Counted from the stretch's first letter, positions 1 through 7,944 are shown. The stretch: DNA of 17,212 bases from an uncultured Pseudogracilibacillus sp. (GCA_937974845.1 CALJVC010000057.1:1-17212); one strand, 5' to 3'. Translations and numbers: made by a program. The notes: generated by a model not told the origin, from the sequence alone.

Positions 1-6
1 CTTTTT

Positions 7-639
7 TCATGATTTTTGAAGGGTTCTACGTCCGAATTGGAAAACTAGAGCTAAAAGGGCAAGGAGGCTATAACTAGCGAAGATTCCTCCGATAATATCG
101 GTTGGGTAGTGGACGCCTAGATAGATTCGGCTGAGGGCCACCATTAGAATCATGAAGCTACAAAAAAGCTTGAGCAAGTTCCGTAAAGGGGAGGACCTTA
201 GGTGTGGAACTAACAAAAGTATGATTCCAGCATAAAGGGAAAAGGCAGCCATCGTATGGCCACTGGGGAAGCTATAACCGGAAATCTCAATTAGCGGATA
301 GGCAGATGGCCGTGGCCGAATAAAGCCTTGCTTTAGGAGTGCGTTTAGCAAGGGAGTTAAGGCTGTTAATAAGCTAAGAAAAAGAGCCTCACCCCAAGCC
401 CCTTTGTAGCACAGGATGACTAAGACGAGTAAGGAGACTAGTAGGATGGCCTGCCAAGCTCCCATATGGGTAAAGGCAAGAAAGGCCTTGGTAAGCAAAG
501 GACTTTCTAAGGCTTGTAGTCCGGCGCTTATCTTTTCATCCATACGGTTGATGGCTTCAAACTGGATAAGTAGGGCCGTAATAAAAAAGAAGGTTACAGA
601 TTGGATGAAGCGCCCTTTCCAAGGGAATTTTTCCTTCAA
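7..639 (-). CDS. PAP2-family membrane phosphatase
   Basis: Integral membrane phosphatase of the PAP2 (phosphatidic acid phosphatase type 2) superfamily, probably acting on a lipid phosphate or pyrophosphate at the outer membrane face. The exact substrate (undecaprenyl-PP, PGP or PA) cannot be told from sequence. The three signature motifs are intact: K103-x6-RP (110-111), PSGH at 125-128, and SR-x5-H-x3-D at 170-181. About six hydrophobic segments surround them, and 210 aa is normal for the bacterial family. The start is TTG at 637-639, chosen because an AAAGGAG site lies 9 nt upstream with no ATG nearby. The gene lies 227 bp downstream of hisC on the same strand, with no strong terminator between, so read-through from the his operon is possible. 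A long inverted repeat (706-747) sits in its 5' region. Family is certain; substrate is unknown. Confidence 0.92.
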   Translation of the reverse strand: MKEKFPWKGRFIQSVTFFFITALLIQFEAINRMDEKISAGLQALESPLLTKAFLAFTHMGAWQAILLVSLLVLVILCYKGAWGEALFLSLLTALTPLLNALLKQGFIRPRPSAYPLIEISGYSFPSGHTMAAFSLYAGIILLLVPHLRSSPLRNLLKLFCSFMILMVALSRIYLGVHYPTDIIGGIFASYSLLALLALVFQFGRRTLQKS

Positions 640-705
640 ATTGACCAGCTCCTTTCTAGTCCTATCCTCTTTTATCCTAATAGATGAATGTATCGTTTGT
701 AGGTC

Positions 706-747
706 TAATGGGGACCTTCCCCTTGAAACTGAAGAAAGTCCCCATTA
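706..747 (-). repeat. Inverted repeat in the hisC-PAP2 gap
   Basis: The arms TAATGGGGAC (706-715) and GTCCCCATTA (738-747) are perfect 10-bp complements around a 22-nt loop, and the loop contains a further CTTC/GAAG pair. On the minus strand it lies about 65 nt upstream of the PAP2 gene RBS. There is no T-tract on either side, so it is not a canonical terminator. It could be an mRNA processing or stability hairpin between hisC and the phosphatase gene, or a protein-binding dyad. No convincing promoter was recognised in the rest of the 640-866 gap. Confidence 0.6.
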
Positions 748-866
748 CAGGCTTGCCGTTTTCTAGACGAACTATACGACGACTTGTAGCGTATCCGGTT
801 TTTAGAAATAGATCGGCCTTTTGATTGGCTAGGGAAGGGGCAACTTACCCTACTTAAGAGCTGGAT

Positions 867-1931
867 TTAGCCTTGGTCGAGGATTTTTTTAATAGCCTTT
901 ATCAAGGCCTGCATTTCTTCATCAGTACCGATCGTAATGCGAACGTATTGATCGATTGGCTCGCTAGCGAAGTAACGAATCAATATACCTTCTTCGCGTA
1001 AGGCCCGGTAAAGGGTTTCGGCCGGGAAGGATTCATGTTTAGCAAAGACGAAATTGGTCGCCGATGGTAGAACTTCAAAGGATAGCTCTTCAAGTTCGGC
1101 GGTAAACCACTCCCTCGTGGCCAGTACTTTAGCGATATTGGCTTGGAAGTAGGCTTCATCCTCTATGGCGGCCTGGGCTCCGACTAGGGCTAGTCGGTCA
1201 ACGGGATACGAGTTAAAGGAGTCTTTCATTCGGACTAAGGCCTGAATTAAATCCGGCTGTCCTAGGGCAAATCCGACCCGTAATCCCGCTAGTGACCGGG
1301 ATTTAGACATCGTTTGGATGACGAGTAGGTTCTCGTATTTTTCAATTAAGGAGACGGCCGAACGAGGTGCGAAGTCGACATAGGCCTCGTCGACGATCAC
1401 GACCTGGTCTTGGTTATGTTGCAAAATTTCCTCTATCGCCTCTAGGGGTAAATAGAGGCTCGTCGGCGCGTTAGGATTAGGAAAAATAACTCCTCCCGGG
1501 CTATCGAAAAAACGACTAGGCTCGATGGTGAAGTCCTCATTCAATGGGACAGCTTCATAATCGATTTGAAAAATCTTAGCATAGACAGGGTAAAAGCTAT
1601 AGGTAATCGCTGGAAAACGGATTGTTTTTCCAGGATCGAAAAAGCCCATGAAGGAAAAGGCAAGGACTTCATCGGAACCGTTCCCGACGAAGACATGCTC
1701 CTTAGAGAGACCATAATATTCACCGATCTTTGTCCGTAAATCATCCATCGTAGGTGAAGGATAGAGGCGCAGGTCTTCGTTTAAGGCGTCTTGTATAGCC
1801 GAAAGAACCTTAGGTGAAGGTCCGTATGGATTTTCGTTCGTATTTAACTTGATCAGTTGATCATGCTTCACTTGTTCTCCGGGAATATAAGGTTCAGCTT
1901 CTTTGGCTAATTGGCTCCAAAACTTACTCAT
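867..1931 (-). CDS. hisC: Histidinol-phosphate aminotransferase HisC
   Basis: PLP-dependent class I/II aminotransferase converting imidazole acetol-phosphate plus glutamate to histidinol-phosphate, a cytosolic step of histidine synthesis. Visible hallmarks are LNTNENPYGPSP near residues 29-40, GNGSDE at 83-88, PNPNAPT at 151-157, VDEAYVDF at 180-187, and the PLP lysine K210 in TMSKSRSLAGLRVG. Length (354 aa) is typical. Two ATGs two codons apart are possible. The inner one (1929-1931) is preferred because AAGGA lies 8 nt before it but only 2 nt before the outer ATG at 1937. The gene overlaps the end of hisIE by 8 nt, so translation is probably coupled. It is the last his gene of the operon. 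Some HisC proteins also act on aromatic amino acids, which cannot be excluded here. Confidence 0.96.
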   Translation of the reverse strand: MSKFWSQLAKEAEPYIPGEQVKHDQLIKLNTNENPYGPSPKVLSAIQDALNEDLRLYPSPTMDDLRTKIGEYYGLSKEHVFVGNGSDEVLAFSFMGFFDPGKTIRFPAITYSFYPVYAKIFQIDYEAVPLNEDFTIEPSRFFDSPGGVIFPNPNAPTSLYLPLEAIEEILQHNQDQVVIVDEAYVDFAPRSAVSLIEKYENLLVIQTMSKSRSLAGLRVGFALGQPDLIQALVRMKDSFNSYPVDRLALVGAQAAIEDEAYFQANIAKVLATREWFTAELEELSFEVLPSATNFVFAKHESFPAETLYRALREEGILIRYFASEPIDQYVRITIGTDEEMQALIKAIKKILDQG

Positions 1932-2553
1932 CGTCATCGTCCTTTTTATGATGTCTTTCGTATAAGACGGAAGTAATATCCTCGATCGAGACGTTCGTAA
2001 TATTCATTAGAACGAGGGTATGGTAGACAAGGTCGGCAATTTCCCACTTGATTTCTTCCTTGTTCATATTTTTAGCTGCAATAATGACCTCGGCCGCTTC
2101 TTCCCCGACTTTTTTCAGCACCTTGTCGATTCCTTCGCGGAAGAGATAGCTCGTATAGGAAGCGTCGCTCGGATTTTTCCGCCGTGCTTCAATAACATCG
2201 GCAAGCTGGTATAAAATTTCGCGCTTCTTCGCTTCGGATTGGTCGACACTATGAAAAAAGCACGACGTTTCCCCTGTGTGACAGGCCGGGCCTAAAGGTT
2301 GGACAGTTAGTAGTAGACTATCTTTATCGCAATCGAGTTCGATGGCTTTTACTAATTGTCGATTACCGGAAGTGGCTCCCTTATGCCATAGTTCTTGACG
2401 GGAACGGCTATAAAACCAAGCTTCCTTAGTCTCGAGGGTCTTTTGTAGCGCTTCTTCATTCATATAGGCGAGCATCAGGACTTTTCCAGTTCTTTCATCT
2501 TGAACGATGGCAGGAATTAGTCCGTTTTCGTCGTACTTTATTTCTGATAACAT
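1924..2553 (-). CDS. hisI: Bifunctional PRA-CH / PRA-PH, HisIE
   Basis: Fusion of phosphoribosyl-AMP cyclohydrolase (HisI, about residues 1-105) and phosphoribosyl-ATP pyrophosphatase (HisE, about 110-205), catalysing the third and second steps of histidine synthesis. The HisI half shows the metal cluster D74-C75-D76-K77-D78 and zinc cysteines C91 and C98 in the segment PACHTGETSC. The HisE half shows the MazG-like EExxE at 151-155 followed by ExxD at 171-174. Total length of 209 aa is usual for the fusion. ATG at 2551-2553 follows a GGGAG site by about 9 nt. The odd acidic C-terminus (KKDDDDE) coincides with the hisC RBS and start, so it may reflect constraint from the gene overlap. The gap to hisF is 22 bp. 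Confidence 0.96.
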   Translation of the reverse strand: MLSEIKYDENGLIPAIVQDERTGKVLMLAYMNEEALQKTLETKEAWFYSRSRQELWHKGATSGNRQLVKAIELDCDKDSLLLTVQPLGPACHTGETSCFFHSVDQSEAKKREILYQLADVIEARRKNPSDASYTSYLFREGIDKVLKKVGEEAAEVIIAAKNMNKEEIKWEIADLVYHTLVLMNITNVSIEDITSVLYERHHKKDDDDE

Positions 2554-2575
2554 AAAATCTCTCCCTATTTCCTTA

Positions 2576-3298
2576 TTATACTTGCTCTTTAATATCTTTA
2601 ATTGAAAGTTCTCCGAAATGAAAGACCGATGCAGCCAAGGCAGCCTGGGCCTTCGTTTCAGTAAAGAGTGTCGTAAAGTCTTCTAGCTTTCCGGCTCCAC
2701 CGCTAGCGATAACCGGTATGGTGACGGCTTCGGCTACTGCCTTAGTTAATGGGATATCATAGCCAGATTTTACGCCGTCGGCATCGATGGAGTTCAACAA
2801 GATTTCGCTAGCACCGAGGGTTTCTCCTCGCTTAGCCCATTCGATCGCATCGAGACCTGTATCGACCTGTCCACCCTTCGTAAAGGCGTGCCAGCGACCG
2901 TTTCCAACGGCCTTCGCATCGATTGATAAAACTACCGTATCTTTTCCAAAGGTTTCTGTAGCTTGCGACAGGAGTTCTGGTTGCTCGATTGCGGCACTTG
3001 TAATCGAAACTTTCGTTGCACCGGCTTCTAAAGTTGCTTCGATATCATCTAAAGAACGGATTCCCCCGCCGACGTAGAGGGGGAAGCTAGTAGCAGTACG
3101 AATTTCCTTTACAATCTGTAAAAATTGTTCACGGTTCCTTCCCGTAATGTCTAGAAGGAATAATACGTCGGCGCCGTCCTTTTCATAGTTGGTCGCTAAG
3201 GAGAAGGGATCGGCAACTTCTTGAAGGTTCTTGAAATTTTTTCCTTTAACGACTCGTCCATCCTTCAGGTCGAGACAAGGGATGATTCGTTTCTTCAC
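2576..3298 (-). CDS. hisF: Imidazole glycerol phosphate synthase cyclase subunit HisF, divergent
   Basis: TIM-barrel cyclase that normally takes ammonia from the glutaminase HisH and converts PRFAR to IGP and AICAR. The core is intact: RIIPCLD with catalytic D10, K18 in VVKGK, GGGIRS (77-82), the IDAK aspartate, LNSIDADG, IASGGAG and AASVFHFGE. Three usually conserved positions differ, using Thermotoga HisF numbering recalled from memory: E46 of the ammonia gate is V (residue 45 here), D98 at the HisH interface is T (residue 95), and N103 is T (residue 100). No hisH is present in the window. The GTG start at 3296-3298 gives a normal N-terminus (240 aa). An upstream TTG at 3340 would put the AAAAGGAGG site inside the gene. 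Between that site and the GTG sits a small hairpin (3306-3320). HisF identity is secure. Normal coupling to HisH is doubtful. Confidence 0.93.
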   Translation of the reverse strand: MKKRIIPCLDLKDGRVVKGKNFKNLQEVADPFSLATNYEKDGADVLFLLDITGRNREQFLQIVKEIRTATSFPLYVGGGIRSLDDIEATLEAGATKVSITSAAIEQPELLSQATETFGKDTVVLSIDAKAVGNGRWHAFTKGGQVDTGLDAIEWAKRGETLGASEILLNSIDADGVKSGYDIPLTKAVAEAVTIPVIASGGAGKLEDFTTLFTETKAQAALAASVFHFGELSIKDIKEQV

Positions 3299-3305
3299 GT
3301 TTGTT

Positions 3306-3320
3306 GGCGTAAATGACGCC
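3306..3320 (-). promoter_or_regulatory. Hairpin between Shine-Dalgarno and start of hisF
   Basis: On the minus strand the order is GGAGG, AAA, then the stem GGCGT-CATTT-ACGCC (5 bp, 5-nt loop), then AACAAAC and the GTG start of hisF. The linear distance from SD to start is about 24 nt, too long for initiation. If the hairpin forms, the effective distance is about 10 nt, which is ideal. It may set or modulate hisF translation. The sequence supports the pairing; function is inferred. Confidence 0.5.
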
Positions 3321-3360
3321 TTTCCTCCTTTTCTCTCCAATGATGTCGGCTATTTTGTTG

Positions 3361-4068
3361 TTATTTCGTCAGTAGTTCTTCGAGCGTGACCTTACCGTCG
3401 TATAAAGCTTTTCCGACTATAGCACCGTACAGGTTTAGCTTACGTAATTGTTCGACATCGTCTAGGGTCGTTACTCCTCCAGAAGCGATGACGTCCATAG
3501 AGGTTGCCTCGTTAATCGCTTTTTGTTCGGCTAGGTTTGGTCCTTGCAACATACCGTCTTTAGCAATATCAGTATAGACGATTGTTTGCACGCCGATTGT
3601 TTCTAGGTCTTTGACGAGTTCTAGAGCTTTGACATCGCTCGTATCGGTCCAACCATCGGTAGCGACATAGCCGTTTTTTGCGTCGAGGGAGACGACGATG
3701 CGTTTCTTATACTTGCTTACGGCTTCTTGCAGAAAGGTTCGATCCTGGATTGCTGCAGTTCCGATAATGACCCGGTTTACCCCGGCTTCTAAGTATCGCT
3801 CGACGGTCTCCATCGAACGGATACCGCCTCCGACTTGAATTGGTACTTGGACTTGTTTTGCGATGTCTAAAATAATGGACTCATTAATCGATTGACCAGA
3901 TTTTGCCCCGTCTAAATCGACAATATGGATAAACTCGGCTCCTTTTTCCTCCCATTGTTTAGCCATATCGACGGGGGAATCGCTATATATTTTTTCTTGA
4001 TTATAGTCTCCTTGGATAAGTCGTACACACTTGCCTTGTAAGATATCAATCGCTGGAAAAATTATCAT
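3361..4068 (-). CDS. hisA: ProFAR isomerase HisA
   Basis: 1-(5-phosphoribosyl)-5-[(5-phosphoribosylamino)methylideneamino]imidazole-4-carboxamide isomerase, the (beta/alpha)8 Amadori isomerase that makes PRFAR for HisF. Catalytic aspartates are in place: D8 in FPAID and D129 in SLDAKNG. The phosphate-binding elements GGGIRS (80-85) and IASGGVTTLDD are also present, and 235 aa is standard. ATG at 4066-4068 has AGGAG about 8 nt upstream. In most Gram-positive his operons hisH lies directly before this gene. Here the hisB stop is only 29 bp upstream and the spacer holds just an A/T-rich stretch and the RBS. Nothing in HisA itself looks unusual. Confidence 0.97.
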   Translation of the reverse strand: MIIFPAIDILQGKCVRLIQGDYNQEKIYSDSPVDMAKQWEEKGAEFIHIVDLDGAKSGQSINESIILDIAKQVQVPIQVGGGIRSMETVERYLEAGVNRVIIGTAAIQDRTFLQEAVSKYKKRIVVSLDAKNGYVATDGWTDTSDVKALELVKDLETIGVQTIVYTDIAKDGMLQGPNLAEQKAINEATSMDVIASGGVTTLDDVEQLRKLNLYGAIVGKALYDGKVTLEELLTK

Positions 4069-4098
4069 CGTCTTTCTCCTTTTTAAAGAAAATTTTTT

Positions 4099-4683
4099 CT
4101 ACAATAGTCCCTTTGTAGAAGGAATTCCTTTGACGCGTGGATTCAGCTGACTAGCCTGGTCGAGAGCCCGGGCAAAGGCTTTGAAGATCGCTTCGATCAT
4201 ATGGTGGGTATTCGTTCCATATTCCACTTGAATATGTAAGGTAACCCGGGCATGGTTGACGAAGCCTTGGAAAAATTCTTGCACGAGTTCGGTGTCAAAG
4301 CTACCGACCTTGTCCTTGAGCCCTTCCACCCGGTAAACGAGATGGGGCCGTCCGCTAATATCAAGGTGGACGGTCGCTAGGGCTTCGTCCATTGGGATGG
4401 AAACGGAGGCGTAGCGGGTGATGCCCTTTTTATCCCCGATAGCGGTGGCAAAGGCCTGGCCTAGGGCAATACCGATATCTTCAGTCGTATGGTGGTCATC
4501 GACCTCGGTATCTCCGTCAGCTTCCACCTTCAAATCGAACAACCCGTGACCAGTAAAGAGAACGAGCATATGGTCTAGAAACCCTACTCCCGTATCGATT
4601 TCCGCCTTTCCTTCCCCATCGATGGAAAAGTCTAACTTAATTTTCGTTTCTTCTGTATCCCGTTGAATTTGGTGTCGTCTCAT
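4099..4683 (-). CDS. hisB: Imidazoleglycerol-phosphate dehydratase HisB
   Basis: Manganese enzyme dehydrating IGP to imidazole acetol-phosphate. It is monofunctional (194 aa) with no N-terminal HAD phosphatase domain, consistent with a separate histidinol phosphatase in the neighbouring divergent gene. Signature motifs are FLDHML at 35-40 and DDHHTTEDIG at 62-71, with a second metal-binding THHMIEAIFKAFA segment near the C-terminus. ATG at 4681-4683 is preceded by an AAGGAGG site located within the last codons of hisD, whose stop is only 13 bp away, so the two are tightly linked. Confidence 0.97.
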   Translation of the reverse strand: MRRHQIQRDTEETKIKLDFSIDGEGKAEIDTGVGFLDHMLVLFTGHGLFDLKVEADGDTEVDDHHTTEDIGIALGQAFATAIGDKKGITRYASVSIPMDEALATVHLDISGRPHLVYRVEGLKDKVGSFDTELVQEFFQGFVNHARVTLHIQVEYGTNTHHMIEAIFKAFARALDQASQLNPRVKGIPSTKGLL

Positions 4684-4696
4684 GTTATGTCCTCCT

Positions 4697-5992
4697 TTAT
4701 AGTTTCCTCTTATTCTTGTCTAGTCGCCGGAGGGCGATTGATTTTGCATGGGCTTCTAACCCCTCCATGTTGGCGATTGTTTCAATATATTCCGCCTCTT
4801 TAAGCAGGGCGGTTTCGGAATAGTGTATGATGCTCGATTTTTTTACGAAATCATAGACGCCGAGGGGAGAGGCGAACTTTGCCGTTCCACTAGTTGGTAG
4901 CGTATGGTTCGGTCCGGCCAAGTAGTCTCCTAAAGGTTCTGGCGAATAGTTTCCTAGAAAAATCGCTCCTGCATGGGTGATTTTACTAAGGGAATCCGTT
5001 GCGTTTTCTATCATTAATTGTAAGTGTTCCGGTGCAATCTCGTTGGCTAGTTGAAAGGCTTCTTCTAAATCTTCACAAAGAATGATGTGGCCGAACTTTT
5101 CAATCGAAGCGCTAGCAATCTCATAGCGAGATAAATTTTGTAGTTGTTTTTCTACTTCTTCTTTTATTTCTTTTGCGAGTCGTTCGCTCGTCGTTAGGCA
5201 AAGGGCCTTCGCAGCCTCATCATGTTCTGCCTGGGATAGTAAATCCCCTGCGACATAGTGGGCGGGAGCCGTTTCATCGGCAATGATTAAAATTTCACTC
5301 GGTCCGGCAATCATATCGATTGCAACATCACCGTAGACCCACTTTTTAGCCCGGGCGACATAATCGTTTCCAGGACCGACAATTTTATCGACGGCAGGAA
5401 TCGACTCTGTACCATAAGCTAAGGCAGCGATAGCCTGGGCACCGCCGACTTTATACACCTGGTTTACGCCGGCGATTTTGGCCGCGACTAGTACATGGGG
5501 ATTGACGCTTCCATCGGGCTGAGGGGGAGTCGTCATAATAATTTCCCCGACTTGGGCAATGGAGGCCGGAATAGCGTTCATTAAAACCGTTGAAGGATAG
5601 GCGGCTTTTCCACCAGGAATATAGATACCGACGCGATCCATCGGTGTAAGTTTCTGTCCGAGCATAATACCGTCTTCCTTATACATCATCCAAGAGTTTT
5701 CCCTTTGTCTTTGATGAAAGTCGGTAATATTTTTCTTCGCCTGTTCAATCGCTTCGATAAATGCCGGCGATACTTCGTCCATCGCTTTAGTGAACTCCGC
5801 TTCGGTCACTTGGAAGTTGCTCAAACTTACTTTATCAAAGGCCTCGCTATATTCTTTTAAGGCTTGATCCTTCTTTGTACGGACGTTTTCTATAATAGAA
5901 AGGACGGCCTTATCGATGGCTTGGATACGTTCCGCATCGGTGCTTGCTTCTAAACTTTCGATAGAAAAATCCTTCGCTTGGATAATGTTCAC
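4697..5992 (-). CDS. hisD: Histidinol dehydrogenase HisD
   Basis: Zinc-dependent NAD enzyme performing the last two oxidations, histidinol to histidine. The sequence shows the NAD-binding GPGNDYVARAK region, AGPSEILIIADE, the zinc and catalytic Q-A-E-H of LLSQAEHDEAA, the catalytic EH in APEHLQLM, GDYLAGPNHTLPTSGTA, and the C-terminal AHAKSI histidine. Length of about 431 aa is typical. Two GTG starts four codons apart are possible. The upstream one (6004) overlaps its own AGAGGAG site, so the downstream GTG at 5990-5992 (about 11 nt from that site) is preferred. The gene lies between hisG and hisB in the operon. Confidence 0.96.
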   Translation of the reverse strand: MNIIQAKDFSIESLEASTDAERIQAIDKAVLSIIENVRTKKDQALKEYSEAFDKVSLSNFQVTEAEFTKAMDEVSPAFIEAIEQAKKNITDFHQRQRENSWMMYKEDGIMLGQKLTPMDRVGIYIPGGKAAYPSTVLMNAIPASIAQVGEIIMTTPPQPDGSVNPHVLVAAKIAGVNQVYKVGGAQAIAALAYGTESIPAVDKIVGPGNDYVARAKKWVYGDVAIDMIAGPSEILIIADETAPAHYVAGDLLSQAEHDEAAKALCLTTSERLAKEIKEEVEKQLQNLSRYEIASASIEKFGHIILCEDLEEAFQLANEIAPEHLQLMIENATDSLSKITHAGAIFLGNYSPEPLGDYLAGPNHTLPTSGTAKFASPLGVYDFVKKSSIIHYSETALLKEAEYIETIANMEGLEAHAKSIALRRLDKNKRKL

Positions 5993-6054
5993 TTCTCGAC
6001 TCACTCCTCTAAATTTACTAGCTTTGTTTTTTGGTAAGACTCGTAGGAAGCGGA

Positions 6055-6693
6055 CTAGGCTTCGCTTTCGTCTAATACTTCCTTCAGTTGGTCAATTAGC
6101 CGTTGAATGGCTTCGGTTTTTGTCGCAAAGCTTGCCTTGTTCACGACTAATCGTGTACTAATATCGGCGACATCGGTTAAGATTGACAGGCCGTTTTCCC
6201 GGATTGTATTACCTGTTTCGACGATATCGACGATGTAGTCGGCGAGTCCGATAATAGGGGCTAACTCAACGGAGCCGTTTAATTTAATCACTTCGACTGG
6301 TATGCCGAGCTTTTTAAAGTAGTCTTTCGTTACTTTTGGATATTTCGATGCTACCTTGACCGGGATCCCTTTTTCAATCGATGTCTTATGCAGACTGGCG
6401 ACAGAAAATTTACAACGCCCGATGTTTAAGTCGAGGAGCTCGTAAAGATTTGCTCCAGCTTCTAAAATATTATCCTTTCCGACGATGCCTATATCGGCAG
6501 CCCCTTGTTCTACGTAGGTCGTGACATCGACGGCTTTGACGTAGATCATTTTAATGTCCTTCGTCTCATTGTAAAATACAAGTTTACGACTTTTTTCATT
6601 AAAGTCTGGAAAATAAATACCCGCCCGTTCTAACAGTTCAATAGAATCGCGGGCTGTACGGCCTTTTGCTAAGGCTAAAGTAAGTTGTGCCAC
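6055..6693 (-). CDS. hisG: ATP phosphoribosyltransferase, short-form catalytic subunit HisG
   Basis: Catalyses the first committed step, ATP plus PRPP to phosphoribosyl-ATP. At 212 aa it is the short HisG(S) form, which lacks the C-terminal ACT-like regulatory domain and works in a hetero-octamer with HisZ, encoded immediately upstream. Recognisable segments are LALAKGR near the N-terminus, the GAADIGIVGKDNI segment, and the PRPP-loop sequence DIVETGNTIRENGL. The start is GTG at 6691-6693, directly abutting the hisZ TAA, with a G-rich SD (GGGGGGA) about 8 nt upstream. This zero-gap junction suggests coupled, near-stoichiometric translation with HisZ. Confidence 0.96.
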   Translation of the reverse strand: MAQLTLALAKGRTARDSIELLERAGIYFPDFNEKSRKLVFYNETKDIKMIYVKAVDVTTYVEQGAADIGIVGKDNILEAGANLYELLDLNIGRCKFSVASLHKTSIEKGIPVKVASKYPKVTKDYFKKLGIPVEVIKLNGSVELAPIIGLADYIVDIVETGNTIRENGLSILTDVADISTRLVVNKASFATKTEAIQRLIDQLKEVLDESEA

Positions 6694-7944
6694 TTAAGTG
6701 TCCCCCCAGGTTGTCACAAGATATTGGATGAAGGCTTCGGGTTCGCGATAGGTTTTGCTTTCTTCTCCTGCCCTGTAGGTAAAACCTTCATCTGTAACAG
6801 AAATGGTGCTTTTACTTTCCGGTAGTTTAGTCTTTTCTTCTTCAAAGGCATACGTAACGATATGGAAGCGTCGTTGACGTAAGGCCTGGGCTAAGGCGAT
6901 GGCTTCTTTTTCATGCTCCTTCGTATAGGTAATGACGCTATGGAGGCTAGGAAGCGCATTTTTTTCTACCGCCTTACTACCAGCAAGTAAAAGATCAATA
7001 TTAAAGGCGAAGCCAATGGCTGGAAAATCAGCTTCGAAATGTCCTGCTAAGGAATCGTAACGTCCTCCCATTAGAACGGGCTTACCAATTCCTTCGATAA
7101 AACCTTGAAAGACGATGGCCGAGTAATAATCCATATGGTTGATTAAGCTAAGGTCGAAGACGATATGATCGGTAACGTCATAGGCTTCAAGGACGGCGTA
7201 AATTTTTTTCAAATCGTTAAGCTTAAGCTTTAATTTCTCTGTTAAAGGTAGTTTTTCTACCTTAGTTAGCACGTCCGCTAGCTTACCGTAAAGTAAGGGT
7301 AGGGCCTTGATGACTTCGCGTTTTTCCTCGGTCGTTTCTAAGGTTTTGACGAATTCCGCAATATCTGGGATATTTTTACCTTGGATGAGTTGTTTTAATT
7401 CGAGGAATTGCGCCTCGCTCATATCTACATCCGCTATAATTTCCTTAAAAAACTCAGCATGGCCGATTTCGATCGTAAAGGTGCCGATTTCTACTTGCTT
7501 TAAAAAATCAGCCGCTAAGGCGATAATTTCACCGTCGGCTTCGGCAGAAGGATTGCCAAAATATTCAACACCGGCTTGGGTATGTTCCCGGTATTCGTGG
7601 GTTTCCGGTGCTTGCCGATAGACGTCTAATACGTAGTAGTAGCGTAAGTCCCGCTTTAGACGAGGAGTCGTGCCAGCAAGCTGTTTCGTCAAGGGAATCG
7701 TTACATCCGGTCTTAGAACGAGCACTTGACCGGTATGATCGATCGTCTTTACCATTTCACGGTGGTTAACGGTCCCGTTCATCGTGGCGTATAAATTATA
7801 TTTTTCAAAGGTCGACGTGGATATTTCACGATAGCCATAGGTTTCAAAATGGTCGCTTAATCGTTCGATCAAGCTTCTCCGGGCATAGAGGGTATTTGCC
7901 TCTAATACGGAGTCGGTTTCTATGTTATGATATACGTACATCAA
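6694..7944 (-). CDS. hisZ: ATP phosphoribosyltransferase regulatory subunit HisZ
   Basis: Histidyl-tRNA synthetase paralogue that serves as the regulatory, histidine-sensing subunit for short-form HisG. It retains class II synthetase fold motifs: motif-2-like VLRPDVTIPLTKQLAG followed by RYYYVLDVYRQAP, and motif-3-like MGGRYDSLAGHF...AIGFAFNID. It has no anticodon-binding domain of real HisRS, and its position as first gene of a his operon fits HisZ. Length of 416 aa lies in the family range. The start could be TTG (7944, 9 nt after AAAGGAG) or the adjacent ATG (7941, 12 nt). The proteins differ by one residue. It is transcribed from the promoter at 8009-8037. Confidence 0.94.
   Translation of the reverse strand: MMYVYHNIETDSVLEANTLYARRSLIERLSDHFETYGYREISTSTFEKYNLYATMNGTVNHREMVKTIDHTGQVLVLRPDVTIPLTKQLAGTTPRLKRDLRYYYVLDVYRQAPETHEYREHTQAGVEYFGNPSAEADGEIIALAADFLKQVEIGTFTIEIGHAEFFKEIIADVDMSEAQFLELKQLIQGKNIPDIAEFVKTLETTEEKREVIKALPLLYGKLADVLTKVEKLPLTEKLKLKLNDLKKIYAVLEAYDVTDHIVFDLSLINHMDYYSAIVFQGFIEGIGKPVLMGGRYDSLAGHFEADFPAIGFAFNIDLLLAGSKAVEKNALPSLHSVITYTKEHEKEAIALAQALRQRRFHIVTYAFEEEKTKLPESKSTISVTDEGFTYRAGEESKTYREPEAFIQYLVTTWGDT

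Noticed and set aside
416..766. Plus-strand ORF opposite the PAP2 gene
   Set aside because: It lies mostly antisense to a well-supported gene, has no RBS and no recognisable protein features.
3299..3340. Upstream TTG start for hisF, adding 14 residues
   Set aside because: It has no SD of its own, places the AAAAGGAGG site inside the coding region, and adds residues not found in HisF N-termini.
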